DNA of 64,000 nucleotides from Hirundichthys speculiger (GCA_018398805.1 JAGFBZ010002342.1:52501-116500); one strand, 5' to 3'. Shown: positions 49,101-56,645, counted from the stretch's first letter. Numbers and translations: made by a program. Notes: generated by a model from the sequence alone, not told the origin.

Positions 49101-50585
49101 TGAATTATGACCCAAACGGGGCTCCATAGAAGTGATGTCTGGCAGTCATAGTTACTATATACAGAGCAACCGGCCTCTTCTGCCTCAACAAAGGCTGAGA
49201 GCATCTTCACATTTGGACTCTCTCAGATCCAGCAAGGGATTCAGAAGTCTTGCAAACTTCTTCTTTTTTTTTTATTTTTTTTTTTTTTTTTACACACACT
49301 TCAGAACTGTTTGCCATTAACTGAAGGTTGAAACAGGAAGTCTGTCGTCCAAAGCTGGACTGGACAGGTGTTTTATCCAGACGTCATTTCAGTAGCTCAA
49401 TCTGGTATTTCTTGGGATCTGAGGAAAATTCCAAAAAAGTAATTTCACCAACCTTTCCTGATTGGAATTTCATAACCCTGGATGTTAAAAAAAAAACAAA
49501 AAAACCCTACATCTACCTTTGAGGTGCTTAGTGTGGCTTCATCTGTGATTCAATCACAATGGGTTTCAGGACTGTGGACATGACATTACAAACCATTTTT
49601 TTTTTTTTTTTTTTTTTTTTTTGTCTGCACTCATATGTATATATTTGATCAAATGAGGGATTACTTCCATAGCTTGTGTGGCAGCATCAACATTTTCAAC
49701 CCACCGATGGGGACAGGACTTCTTTGGAAAGATTTTCGATCCTGTGATTCTAAGACAGTCTTCCCACCTGGCAGGTGTGTCATGGAATAACCTGTAGAAG
49801 GTTGAGTACGTCCTCAATAGCACATCCAGTTGCGTGAATTGCATGTCTGAAATAATTGCGTACATTGTGCAGATAACATCAATCAACTCTTTGTATGTTC
49901 AGACAGGACTCTTATTTTGAAATCCTTGTGAAATTTTAGGTTGACATTGTGGCCATCTATGGAGATTTGCAATAAATCTGTGTCAGCTATGATAGAGATT
50001 ATCATCCAGCCATGCTGGACTGAATTAACACTTACCAGGCATGATATCGAAACCTGGACGACAACGTAAAACATCTCCAATATTTATTTTCTCTTGTTAA
50101 TAATTATTCAAACCAAAGATTTGTTTTAAAATTTTTTTTTCTTTTTCAGTTACAGCACTGCCACATAGAAAGGCCTTTGTCCATTCTTTACACTTCATAT
50201 AAAACTATACAAGGTGACTGGTGGTCACATTTTCATATCAGTCAAATCACAGCTTCTTCAAACAGCTGCTTGTGTGGGAAATGTAATATTAAATATTCAC
50301 AAACCTTTACCAACCTTTTTTTTTTCCAGAATGAAAATGCCGTACGAATACTCGTTGTTAATTGTAAGCACTTTTCAACAAAACAAGCCAAAATCCCAGG
50401 TTTTTTCTAGACCTTGAATTTCTAAAAGCACAAATTCAAGCATTTTAAACACCTTGTGTGAAATCTGTTTAAAGAATACATTTTTCCACCAACAAACACT
50501 GGTTTTGTTCCTGACTCACCGTTCAACATCCCAGATGCGAATAGGGGAGGAGTTCGCACAACAGGAAGTACCTGTTGCAAAGGAT
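21976..50585 (-). CDS. fbxw4: F-box/WD repeat-containing protein 4, C-terminal WD40 exons (5' part beyond right edge)
   Basis: Fbxw4 (dactylin) is an F-box adaptor thought to bring substrates to an SCF ubiquitin ligase through its WD40 propeller. Four minus-strand exons are visible, in transcript order 50520-50585, 31511-31651, 22295-22436 and 21976-22119. They join in phase and align without gaps to the last third of vertebrate FBXW4: SFATGTSCCANSSPIRIWDV; GAGILDIVFESPFELFTCGY then DTFIRLWDLR; KCVREWEEPHDSALYCIQTD, GNHMIASGSSYYGVVRLWDR; DPVSSPVYCLRFSSSHLYAA. The WD endings RIWD, RLWD and RLWDRR mark the blades. The C-terminus continues about a dozen residues past the mammalian end. The F-box and earlier blades are not in the window, so the gene exceeds 42 kb. 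It converges on piezo1 with about 8 kb between stops. Introns are packed with repeats. Confidence 0.93.
22295..22436 (-). CDS. fbxw4: fbxw4 exon, WD repeat
   Basis: Acceptor CCCAACAG, donor CAG/GTAGGT. One base completes the previous codon, then 47 codons including EEPHDSALYCIQTDGNH and VVRLWDRRQTKCLQ. Near-identical to vertebrate FBXW4. Confidence 0.95.
22530..22629. mobile_element. Truncated hAT element, interrupted by another hAT
   Basis: TAGGGATGCACAATAACTGG then TTTTTAAAACCGATACC matches the left end of the 18558-19665 element. Sequence resumes after the nested element at 23515; its right end is not identifiable. Confidence 0.6.
22630..23522. mobile_element. Non-autonomous hAT element, 877 bp, nested
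   Basis: The 8-bp duplication GTTGAGAG is at 22630-22637 and 23515-23522. Ends are TAGGGATGGGCATAATTAAT and AAATGCCCATCCATA. The interior carries ATTAATCGAT-rich subterminal repeats on both sides and a short (CCTAG)n tandem at about 23070-23100. No transposase frame. Confidence 0.9.
23523..24628. other. fbxw4 intron, nothing recognised
   Basis: Unique AT-rich sequence. The 109-codon frame at 24095-24424 has no family likeness. Confidence 0.55.
24629..25358 (-). mobile_element. hAT element with BED zinc-finger remnant, copy 1 (714 bp)
   Basis: The 8-bp duplication TTTCTCAC is at 24629-24636 and 25351-25358. The left end CAGGGATGTTCCTGGCGAC is followed by AATTAAGACTAGTCGACTAG; the right end is CGCTTCCCTA. 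On the minus strand it keeps a BED zinc finger: VWRYFNL, VVCRLCQ, then SNHIQLKH, giving the C-x2-C and H-x4-H ligands. The catalytic part is deleted. Two copies of a GCTAGCATCAGCACC-type coding repeat follow the finger. Copy 2 is at 62118-63241. Confidence 0.9.
25359..26189. other. fbxw4 intron, low complexity only
   Basis: Contains a T tract at about 25788-25800 and a G23 tract at about 26001-26023; nothing else supported. Confidence 0.55.
26190..26480. promoter_or_regulatory. Candidate conserved non-coding element
   Basis: Unique stretch with TTTTAGCTAATTAGCTAATA, CCCTAATCATTTATTTTGC and GAGGCCTCAAGTGACTCATG, rich in TAAT homeodomain-type cores. Candidate only, based on composition and location in an fbxw4 intron. 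Confidence 0.3.
26481..28254. other. fbxw4 intron, nothing recognised
   Basis: Unique sequence; two CCCTAA units at about 27167-27178 are too few to be telomeric. Confidence 0.5.
28255..28400 (+). mobile_element. tRNA-derived SINE, degenerate
   Basis: A B-box-like GTCACTGGTTTGACTC is followed by TCTC repeats and a tail GGAATAAAGGCCACTCATGC then AAAAAATAAAAAATAAA. The tail matches the SINE at 62057-63340. Confidence 0.65.
28401..29099. other. fbxw4 intron, nothing recognised
   Basis: Unique AT-rich sequence. Confidence 0.55.
29100..30330 (-). pseudogene. L2-like LINE, 3' part of reverse transcriptase, with internal minisatellite
   Basis: On the minus strand the segment reads backwards through fish LINE landmarks: a Leu/Asn-rich region from CAGTTTTGTCCTGGTTGAGC (29911-29930), SGLPKKTISSLQL (about 29630-29670) and a 3' tail TCAATCAATCAAAACTTTAA at about 29129. 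Stops and frameshifts are frequent. A 21-bp tandem array interrupts it at 29399-29625. Confidence 0.7.
29399..29625. repeat. 21-bp minisatellite grown inside a LINE frame
   Basis: About ten copies of a 21-bp unit beginning GGTCTTGTGTTCCCG and ending in a C run. On the minus strand it encodes TRGREHK or TQDQGAG repeats. The unit corresponds to the TRxREH segment that normally follows SSLQL in this LINE type, so the array is an in-frame expansion of an existing seven-codon piece. Confidence 0.85.
30331..31510. other. fbxw4 intron, nothing recognised
   Basis: Unique sequence with a short GGATATATTTGGATAT patch near 30953. Confidence 0.55.
31511..31651 (-). CDS. fbxw4: fbxw4 exon, WD repeat
   Basis: Acceptor CTTCCACAG, donor CA/GTAAGTC. 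A second CAG 18 bases further in is rejected because only the outer acceptor keeps the family length (ERSACMCSLGTQF against NSGQLMTHLGSDF). It continues GAGILDIVFESPF, CGYDTFIRLWDLR. Confidence 0.92.
31741..33190 (-). pseudogene. RTE-type (Rex3-like) LINE, reverse transcriptase and 3' end
   Basis: Minus-strand pieces read in order: CVLWTWRKHLTV (from a DLEKAFDRVP-type motif), then a tandem array, LLQAVQSLYRW, GLRQGCPLSPVLFITFMDRI, SLLFADDVVLLAPS (the catalytic FADD box, near plus positions 32605-32640), EEFKYLWVLFTSDG, then SQKARLSVYRSIFVP and RLRIQAVEMSFLLRVAG. The 3' end is a (CATC)n-type tail at about 31742-31768 (read on the plus strand). Frameshifts break it near 32000, 32260 and 32365. 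The GATG tail and the RT blocks suit RTE/Rex3, but family naming is from memory of the group. Confidence 0.85.
32855..33100. repeat. About 30-bp minisatellite inside the LINE reverse transcriptase
   Basis: Roughly eight copies of a 27-32 bp unit containing ACTCCTGGAGTACC and CCCCACAGGACCCC. On the minus strand it reads as repeated SCGGYSRSMG, an expansion of the GVLWGVLQEYG segment between two RT motifs. Confidence 0.88.
33191..34320. other. fbxw4 intron, nothing recognised
   Basis: Unique sequence, no supported feature. Confidence 0.55.
34321..35900 (-). pseudogene. LINE endonuclease/linker region, heavily mutated
   Basis: Minus-strand pieces match the LINE open frame often mis-annotated as craniofacial development protein 2-like: ALVAMELARYNIDVSEMRLA, GVGYKFFWKGKTV, GVGFAICNSLM (apurinic endonuclease start, about 35193-35480), DHQLWQGIIGKQEIGSCN, WTDHRPIFSSLRIR (the SDHR-like catalytic motif, about 34840-34890), then NDWWTKKAKEIQAYADHHET (about 34380-34440). 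Several frames are needed, so it is dead. Confidence 0.8.
36155..36340. mobile_element. MITE-like fish repeat fragment
   Basis: Left TTTCAGAAAGCGGGTTATGT and right GCTGGTTTCAGAAACCAAGG are similar ends of a familiar fish repeat; exact borders are not resolved. Confidence 0.5.
36341..37980. other. fbxw4 intron, nothing recognised
   Basis: Unique AT-rich sequence with one A-rich stretch near 37420-37440. Confidence 0.55.
37985..38640 (+). pseudogene. RTE-type LINE reverse transcriptase fragment
   Basis: Plus-strand frames show FVDLEKDHDKVPRGT, VVRCAVGVTEKFKVEVGC, GPFLFAMVMDRLTDEVRKES and TMMFANGIGICSE, where FANG replaces the catalytic FADD. Frameshifts and stops are present. It is in the opposite orientation to fbxw4. 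Confidence 0.78.
38880..39010. mobile_element. L2-like LINE scrap
   Basis: GCATTGCAGTAGTCAAGTCT then GATGAAGGCTGGATGAAC resembles the L2-like fragment at about 29671-29715. Confidence 0.5.
39017..40255. mobile_element. Repeat element with GGTTATAATAG ends and internal 53-bp array
   Basis: The left end GGTTATAATAGTTTGGG leads into TTAGTTTTAGTTT-rich sequence; the right end TCGTTAACGATAATAACC is its imperfect inverse. TGCTCC occurs on both outer flanks and may be a target duplication. The middle is the 53-bp array below. Superfamily unknown. Confidence 0.6.
39440..39850. repeat. 53-bp minisatellite, about eight copies
   Basis: The unit contains CAGGGGGCTAGCTTAGGCTA, GCTTATCCAGCTAGTC and TTGGTTGGCCTTCTTTC. 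Successive CAGGGGG starts at 39451 and 39504 give the 53-bp period. Middle copies are shortened (about 39590-39650). Confidence 0.93.
40256..40740. other. fbxw4 intron, nothing recognised
   Basis: Unique AT-rich sequence. Confidence 0.55.
40780..41260. promoter_or_regulatory. Candidate conserved non-coding element
   Basis: A unique block of balanced composition, unlike the AT-rich repeats around it, with GTGATCACAGCTCTGTACCG, CAGCTCTTGATTATTGG, CCTTCTTATTGGGCC and CGCCTTATTGGGTG (three ATTGG/CCAAT-type cores). Suggested by composition and the known enhancer content of fbxw4 introns; no alignment was possible. Confidence 0.35.
41261..42230. other. fbxw4 intron with one small MITE-like fragment
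   Basis: At about 41917-42000 CGCCACTGGCGACAAGG and GGCGACCAGTTAGTCGCC form inverted motifs of a small DNA element. A T18 tract lies near 41683. Otherwise nothing recognised. Confidence 0.45.
42231..42400. repeat. 29-bp minisatellite, six copies, nearly identical
   Basis: The unit contains ATACTGGTTCTGGAGGCAG and TATATCACAT. Starts at 42241 and 42270 give a 29-bp period. Copies are essentially identical. Confidence 0.95.
42401..42899. other. fbxw4 intron, nothing recognised
   Basis: Unique AT-rich sequence. Confidence 0.55.
42900..43313. mobile_element. hAT MITE, 398 bp, 8-bp target duplication
   Basis: GTTACAGT is at 42900-42907 and 43306-43313. Ends are TAGGGCTGCACGATTATGG and AATTGTGCAGCCCTA, with AATCACGATTA-type subterminal repeats. 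Non-coding. Confidence 0.92.
43550..43680. mobile_element. Common fish repeat fragment
   Basis: CACCTGGACAGGTGTACCCT then CCTATGGGCAATTTAGAATC; a degenerate relative is at 2455-2570. Confidence 0.5.
43840..44275. mobile_element. Possible pogo/Tigger-type element remnant
   Basis: CTACAGTAATCGCGGTCTC on the left and ACATCGCGGTTTTTACC on the right resemble the ends of pogo-like elements. The inside has GTGATTGGCTGCTACGACGG. No transposase. The 115-codon frame is not recognised. Confidence 0.35.
44470..44960. promoter_or_regulatory. Candidate conserved non-coding element
   Basis: Unique balanced-composition block with GGCTGTCTGGCCTCACTGCG, CAGATTAGCTTTAAGGGGCC and TCGTTAATGAATTGACAATG. Candidate only. 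Confidence 0.3.
44961..46080. other. fbxw4 intron, nothing recognised
   Basis: Unique sequence. A CpG-containing stretch at about 45820-45960 (AAATGGCGGCCGCTATCCGC) is not clearly a gene start. Confidence 0.45.
46082..46268 (+). pseudogene. C-terminal scrap of a non-LTR reverse transcriptase
   Basis: The plus frame reads FSYCAPATWNSMQNYLK then SIGQFKSLTLSHFTS, the typical end of LINE polyproteins (APxxWNSLP ... FKS). It runs straight into the 19-bp array that follows. Confidence 0.65.
46272..48007. repeat. 19-bp satellite array, about 90 copies
   Basis: The unit is GGTACTAAAGCACTACCCC, with CTATCCC and CAGTACT variants and an AAAACACTACC form in the last 300 bp. Patches at 46400-46570, 47080-47130 and 47460-47620 have broken units. 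Confidence 0.97.
48200..50085 (-). pseudogene. Transposase-like pseudogene of the hAT/ZNF862-like group, interrupted
   Basis: Minus-strand fragments read LLQISIDGHNVNLKFHKDFK (about 49920-49980), then FHDTPARWEDCLRITGSKIF and PHRWVENVDAATQAMEV (about 49640-49790). This is the conserved block of hAT-derived proteins annotated as ZNF862-like. The frame is broken by a T32 tract at about 49590-49621, and a 752-bp TIR element (48377-49128) sits in its likely 3' continuation, so no intact protein is possible. Confidence 0.6.
48371..49134. mobile_element. Long-TIR foldback element, 752 bp
   Basis: Left TATGGAGCCCTGTTTGGG (from 48377) and right CCCAAACGGGGCTCCATA (to 49128). Inverted similarity extends about 60 bases with TCATAATTCAATGAATAAAT and ATTATTATGAAATA motifs. 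GAAGTG is at 48371-48376 and 49129-49134. Many ATTATTATGAAATA repeats inside make a foldback structure. Confidence 0.82.
50520..50585 (-). CDS. fbxw4: fbxw4 exon, WD repeat
   Basis: Acceptor GTGTGCAG, donor CG/GTGAGT. Reads SFATGTSCCANSSPIRIWDV, matching vertebrate SFVTGTACCGHFSPLRIWDL. It is the most upstream fbxw4 exon I can find; nothing matching the preceding EDRVWSIA segment appears to its right. Confidence 0.92.
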
Positions 50586-51095
50586 CTGCACACAGAGAAT
50601 AGAGAAGACAAAGAAAAAGTATGAAGTGTCTTCTAAAATATATTTAAATCAACTGAACTACAACTAAAACCAGCTAAACAAAACACATTACTGTCTGAAA
50701 CCTAAGAGAAAAAAGGAAACACCCAAAAGTTCTCATCTCATCTGTTGGCAAACAAATATTCTTATAAAAGTGAAAGTCGGTATTCCACTGCGTTCTAATG
50801 TAAAAAAAGAGTAGATGCAGGAAACACGTGTAGATATTACAAAGGTAACGAGCAATATTGTACAAAATTAGAAAAAAAAGGATATTTATTTATGTTCTTT
50901 TGAAGCAGACCTAAATAGAAAGGAATCCTAATTAATGTCAAAGCAAACATCAGTATGGAACTAAATCTGTCCTTGGTTACTATCAGTAAATACTGATTAT
51001 ATTGATTGATTTTTATTTTATGAACATGTTATCTAGAGATCATCTGATATTGGCTTTTCTATTGTTGATTCAGTTCGATAACATACACATTAAAA
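50586..51095. other. fbxw4 intron, nothing recognised
   Basis: Unique AT-rich sequence. Confidence 0.55.
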
Positions 51096-52656
51096 AATGG
51101 TCAATAATTAGCCAAACAATCAATGTTACTGATTATTCAAAAAATGGCCAATAATTAGCCATACAATCAATGTTACTGATTATTAAAAAATGGCCAATAA
51201 TTAGCCAAACAATCAATGTTACTGATTATTAAAAAATGGCCAATAATTAGCCAAACAATCAATGTTACTGATTATTAAAAAATGGCCAATAATTAGCCAA
51301 ACAATCAATGTTACTGATTATTATAAAAATGGCCAATAATTAGCCAAACAATCAATGTTACTGATTACTGATTATTAAAAAAATGGCCAATAATTAGCCA
51401 ACAATGTTACTGATTATTAAAAAAATGGCCAATATTAGCCAAACAATCAATGTTACTGATTATTAAAAAATGGCCAATAATTAGATTATCCAAAACAATC
51501 AATGTTACTGATTATTAAAAAATGGCCAATAATTAGCCAAACAATCAATGTTACAATGATTATTACTGATTATTAAAAATGGCCAATAATTAGCCAAACA
51601 ATATGTTACTGATTAAAAAAAATAAAAAATGCCAATAATTACAATGTTACTGATTATTAAAAAAATGGCCAATAATTAGCCAAACAATCAATTTACTGAT
51701 TAAAAAAATGGCCAATAATTAGCCAACAATCAATGTTACTGATTATTAAAAAAATGGCCAATAATTAGCCAAACAATCAATGTTACTGATTATTAAAAAA
51801 TGGCAAATAATTAGCCAAACAATCAATGTTACTGATTATTAAAAAATGGCCAATAATTAGCCAAACAATCAATGTTACTGATTATTAAAAAATGGCCAAT
51901 AATTAGCCATACAATGTTACTGATTATTAAAAAATGGCCAATAATTAGCCAAACAATCAATGTTACTGATTATTAAAAAATGGCCAATAATTAGCCAAAC
52001 AATCAATGTTACTGATTATTAAAAAATGGCCAATAATTAGCCAAACAATCAATGTTACTGATTATTAAAAAATGGCCAATAATTAGCCATAACAATCAAT
52101 GTTACTGATTATTAAAAAATGGCCAATAATTAGCCAAACAATCAATGTTACTGATTATTAAAAAATGGCCAATAATTAGCCAAACAATCAATGTTACTGA
52201 TTATTAAAAAAATGGCCAATAATTAGCCAAACAATCAATGTTACTGATTATTAAAAAATGGCCAATAATTAGCCAAACAATCAATGTTACTGATTATTAA
52301 AAAATGGCCAATAATTAGCCAAACAATCAATGTTACTGATTATTAAAAAATGGCCAATAATTAGCCATACAATGTTACTGATTATTAAAAAATGGCCAAT
52401 AATTAGCCAAACAATCAATGTTACTGATTATTAAAAAATGGCCAATAATTAGCCAAACAATCAATGTTACTGATTATTAAAAAAATAATAGCCAAAACAA
52501 TGTTACTGATTATTAAAAAATGGCCAATAATTAGCCAAACAATCAATGTTACTGATTATTAAAAAATGGCCAATAATTAGCCAAACAATCAATGTTAAAA
52601 ATGGCCATTAAAACAATGATTATCAAAAATGGCAATAATTAGCCAAACAATCAATG
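51096..52656. repeat. 46-bp AT-rich satellite array, about 33 copies
   Basis: The unit contains ATGGCCAATAATTAGCCA, AACAATCAATGTTACTGAT and TATTAAAAA. GGCCAATAATTAGCC is nearly self-complementary. Broken units occur at about 51360-51420, 51540-51720 and 52480-52500. An isolated unit sits at about 52960-52995. Confidence 0.97.
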
Positions 52657-52958
52657 TTTGACTGGACACTGGACACGGGCCAACCAACCAGCCAAATGCT
52701 GGTAAAATTTGGTTGTGGTTAGTAACAATTTCTGTCTCACAAGCAAATTTGGCTGGTAACTTATTCTTTGATATGACACAATCACAATAGTTGTACCAAT
52801 TTTTTTGTATTTAAAATGTAAATGCAAGAATATTGTGAAGAAGAAAAAAACTGACAGCAAAACTGTGGCTAGCATAAAGGCTAAATGGCTAATGACTGAG
52901 GAAAAACACTAGCCACAGTGGCTGGTGAGCAAAAAAGTTAGCGTCAAGCCCTGGTTAC
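52657..52958. mobile_element. Small DNA element beside the 46-bp array
   Basis: The left CAGCCAAATGCTGGTAAAAT and right AGCCACAGTGGCTGGTGAGC then AGCGTCAAGCCCTGG are typical ends of a small fish MITE. Left border uncertain; it separates the main array from an isolated unit. Confidence 0.5.
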
Positions 52959-53423
52959 AGATTATTAAAAAATGGCCAATATTAGCCAAACGATCACTAA
53001 CAGCTACTATCACTCTTTTTTTCCGTTTATATTTCAAAAGGTTAAAACATTGATACCTTTAGACAGAACACTGTGTAGCATCACATCGGCCACTGCTGCA
53101 GTCCTGTGTTGTCTGATTATAAACTATAATCTTGAATCCTAAACTTTTTCAATGAACGTGAAACTAATTAATGCAGCAGATTGAGCCGTCATGCTCCTCT
53201 TGTAGATGAGTTTGGGCACATGCAAAAAAAAAAAAAGTGCTAAATAAATGAAAACATGAAACGACAGGAGGAGCCTGAAAAAGGAAAAAAAATAGTATAT
53301 TTTGATGGAGTCGAATAAAAAAAAGTTCCCTTCTGGAAGAAAGTAACACAAGAACTTACACAAGCTTAAATACCAGGGCGCGTGCACACACAGTGTGTGT
53401 GTGTGGTGTGTGTGTGCGTGGAC

Positions 53424-53945
53424 TTGTGTGCCTCTATTCATTACACACTGTTTCCCAGCAGAAGAAAAGAGAAGAAAACTACAACACTTGTGATCCTTTG
53501 ATTGGAGTGGCAGGTTGGAATTAGCAGCTGAGGTATGCGCATGAAAGTGTGAGCAGGCTGCTGTTTTGTTTTGGGTGGTGGAACACTGTGTGGGTGGTGC
53601 CCAGGGGAGCTGTGTGAGGACTTACTTACAGACAGGAGCCTGGGACTGCTGCCTGTATCAGGGGAAAATTAATTATTGATTGTTACAGTTACACCACAAA
53701 AAAACACTTTTTATGGACAGTGTGACTTGTGTGCCTCTATTCATTACTGTTTCCCAGCAGAAGAAAAGAGAAGAAAAACTACAACACTTGGGATCCTTTG
53801 ATTGGAGTGGCAGGTTGGAATTAGCAGCTGAGGTATGCGCAGTGAAAAGGGAAGGGAGGAGCCATGTGAGCGGAGGCTGCTGGGGTTTGTTTGGGTGGTG
53901 GAAACACTGTAGAGGGTGGGGTGGTGCCCAGGGGAGCTGGTGGTG
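53424..53945. repeat. Direct segmental duplication, two copies of about 180-215 bp
   Basis: Block 53424-53600 and block 53728-53940 share GTGTGCCTCTATTCATTAC, GCAGAAGAAAAGAGAAGAAA, TTTGATTGGAGTGGCAGGTT and GTGCCCAGGGGAGCTG in order. The second copy is longer by small insertions. The 124-codon frame over the second copy has no family likeness. Confidence 0.85.
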
Positions 53946-54329
53946 GGGGGGCTTCTGTTGCAGCGGGGCTGAACCTCAGGACTTAGCGCCCTCCTACAGG
54001 GTTGACAGACAGGAGGGAGGTCCTGCTTTTTGGACTCAGTGTGGTATTTACTGAAAAATGCTGCTGCCTGGATAAAAAAAAAAAAAAAATACTGTAGTCA
54101 CGGTTGTCACCATTATAACATTTTAGCAGAAGATTGTAAAATTAATTATGATTTTAATTATGACGCACAACTGTGGACTACAGGCCATTACAAAATTAAA
54201 AAGAAAAAAAAAAAAAAAAAAAAAAACATTTCCCATATTGTCCATGCCTCTAACTTTAATTTATAATATTTATATGTCATTCTATTGTGCATTTATTCCA
54301 TTTTAGTACCTGTTCTATATTTTTCTTTA

Positions 54330-54470
54330 TTTCCTATATTTCTATATTTTTCTTATATCTTATATGTTTATATGTTCTGCACCAGACATCAAGCTAAATT
54401 CCTTGTATGTGAAAACGTACCTGGCAATAAAACTGTTTCTGATTCTGATTCTGATTGTCATGATAAAGTG
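54330..54470 (+). mobile_element. L2-like LINE 3' tail
   Basis: AAATTCCTTGTATGTGAAAA, CTGGCAATAAAACTG and three GATTCT units, the usual 3' end of fish L2-like LINEs. The same family occurs inverted at about 15795-15880. Confidence 0.7.
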
Positions 54471-54589
54471 TCTGCCTCAGAACATTTGAATACTTTTATT
54501 AGTGCAAATAATTCACCACCAAGTCATCTACTTCCAGATTACAAAGAAGAAAAAAGTCTCTAAGAGGTGAGGATCTTAATATTTGATCA

Positions 54590-55344
54590 TTCCGTGCGTT
54601 TACATGGGAAGTTTAATTCCTCTTTAATTCAGGATTAAAGTTAAATCCGAATAAAAGTTACTATGTAAACACCTAATTCCATATGAAAATGTCAATTCTG
54701 AATTAAACTTAATTCCGAAGTAAGTGGCTGGTTTATTCTGATTTTAATTCTGAATTAAATACTTCCGCGGTCATGTTTACACTCATTCCGCTTTAAATTA
54801 ATTCATCTTTCTGCGCATGCTAGTTCTCTTGCCCGTCTGTCGTGATGACGCTTATATTCCGCGCTGGGCTTGTTTTCAAAACAAAGTTTCAAGATGGCAG
54901 CACGCAGTAAACGGTGTTCAAGAGCAGAGACGATTTATTTAATAAATAGCTTGGAGGAACTGGAAATAATTAAAAGAACAGATGGCAGGAAACATAAAAA
55001 TTGTGAGCTTTTCAAAGTTGTAGCGGCCAGGTTAAATGAAGGAGGTTTCGCAGATAGAGACGCCACCCAGGTCAAAAATAAGTGGAATGTTGTTGCTAAC
55101 CAGTTAGCTAAGTTTGTTTTCTTCCGGTAGATGTAAAGACGTCCGCCCCCCATCCAATCAGAACCCTTCCCAACCCCCAGACGTTAAGTGGAATTGGATA
55201 AAGCCGATAAAACGTGTTTTCCATGTAAACCTCAATTCGGAATTACTATTTCCATGTAAACCGGAAGGAAAATAGTTTAATTCGGAATTATTTAATTCAG
55301 AATTATTAATTCCGAATTAAATAAAACACCATGTAACCGTGGCC
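54590..55344 (+). mobile_element. PIF/Harbinger-type element carrying a Myb/SANT-like frame
   Basis: The left CCGTGCGTTTACATGG and right CCATGTAACCGTGGCC are imperfect inverted ends, with repeated AATTCCGAATTAA-type subterminal motifs. Inside, 54870-55130 is an uninterrupted 86-codon frame. The catalytic nuclease gene is absent. Confidence 0.68.
54870..55130 (+). CDS. Myb/SANT-like DNA-binding domain frame, 86 aa, in the Harbinger-type element
   Basis: From MAARSKRCSRAETIYLINSL through RTDGRKHKNCELFKVVAARL to RDATQVKNKWNVVANQLAK, the frame has the three-helix layout of the Myb/SANT-like (MADF-like) proteins that accompany PIF/Harbinger transposases and bind the element ends. ATG could be at residue 1 (54870) or at the MAARSK methionine (54894). 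The domain seems complete, but the protein stops soon after the third helix. Function is inferred from family only; it may simply be a recent relic. Confidence 0.5.
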   Translation: MFSKQSFKMAARSKRCSRAETIYLINSLEELEIIKRTDGRKHKNCELFKVVAARLNEGGFADRDATQVKNKWNVVANQLAKFVFFR

Positions 55345-55780
55345 ATTAAAAGGGCAAACTCAATCGTTCAGTAGACTCCATCAAAAAGCAGAAAATGGTA
55401 GATAATATGAAATTTCTATTGGTTTTAACAACAAAATAGTCTAATTGCTGATGTCGTGTCTTGCTGCTATACTAGTCATTGTACGCACGTTACACTTTAA
55501 ACTGCAGCCACGCTTTTAGGTTTGTCATAACTTGCTGCCATATTTGCTTGTACAGTGCACTTTAAACTGCAGCTATATTCTTTGCTGTTTAACTTGCTGC
55601 TATACTTGTCTTGCACATTGCACTTTTAAATGGATTGTATTTTTTTTATGCATTTCTTTTTCTTTCTTTTATCTCCCTTTTCTTTTTCTTTTTTTTTTTT
55701 TTTTTTTTGGGGGGGGGGGGGGGTCATTTTCTGGTCATTTTCTGGTTATTTTGCTGTTGTATTGATCCACTGCTGTCCCT
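55345..55780. other. fbxw4 intron, low complexity
   Basis: CTTGCTGCTATACT and GCACTTTAAACTGCAGC recur three or four times at 55460-55630. A T22-G17 junction lies at about 55688-55725. Confidence 0.55.
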
Positions 55781-55890
55781 AGGTGGAGATATTATTGATG
55801 TGTATTGTTGTTTGTTTTATGTTGTATTGTTGAAGTTCCCCCTTATGGGGATTATTAAAGTTGAATCCATCCATCCATCCATCCATAATT
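55781..55890 (+). mobile_element. LINE 3' tail ending in (ATCC)n
   Basis: GTTGAAGTTCCCCCTTATGG, GGATTATTAAAGTTGAATCC then ATCCATCCATCC: a standard fish LINE terminus. Confidence 0.65.
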
Positions 55891-56084
55891 ATATGGTACC
55901 TTTTTGACACTGTCCAGGTTCTACAAAGCATATTACAATGAGTATTAATTTACTCATCCACACAGACATACTCATTATACTATAATATACTTCATTGTAC
56001 TATATTCAGTCTATATAGAAGTGCCTTTTAGATTAATTGGTAACTATAAATCTAACTATTATTAATTTGTTGACAATCAGCCAA

Positions 56085-56645
56085 TCACATGGCAGCAACC
56101 TAATACATTTAGACACATACACATCCTGAAGTTCAAACTGATCATCAGAATGAGAGGGGGGGGTTTAAGTGACTTTGACCTTGGCGGGATTGTTGGTGCC
56201 AGGTGGGTTGTTCTGAGTATCCCTGAAACATCTGATCTACTGGGATTGTCATGCAAAACTATCCATGGGGTTTACAGAGAAGGGTCTGAAAAAGAGAAAA
56301 CGTCCAGTGGGTGGCTGTGTGGATGAAAATGCCTCGTTGATGTCAGAGATCAGAGGAGAATGGGCAGATTGATTCTAGATGATCAGCAGTAACTCAAATA
56401 ACCGATTGTTACAACCAAGGTATGCGGAATACCATCTGTGAATGCCTAATATGTCCAGCCTCGATGCAGATTTGCATCATGCAGCCAACAAACCTGCAGC
56501 AGCTGTGTGATGCTGTTATGTCAATATGGACCAAAATCTCAGAGGAATGTTTCCAACACTTTACATCTATGTCATGAAAAATTAAGGCACTCCTGAATGT
56601 CCAGCTCATGCTAGCAAGCGGTGCCTAATAAAGAGGTTTGGTGAC
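56085..56645 (+). pseudogene. Tc1-like transposon with internal deletion
   Basis: The 5' part (AATCACATGGCAGCAACCTA, GTGACTTTGACCTTGGCGGG, GGGTTTACAGAGAAGGGTCT, TCAGAGGAGAATGGGCAGAT) joins at about 56455 to the 3' part (GCATCATGCAGCCAACAAAC, GTCAATATGGACCAAAATCT, CCTAATAAAGAGG). The central transposase region is missing and the remaining frame has stops. Familiar Tc1/mariner subfamily of fish. Confidence 0.82.

Noticed and set aside
53680..54054. 124-codon plus-strand frame with Trp/Gly-rich C-terminal part
   Set aside because: Lies over the second copy of a local duplication with no conserved domain and no splice-supported context.
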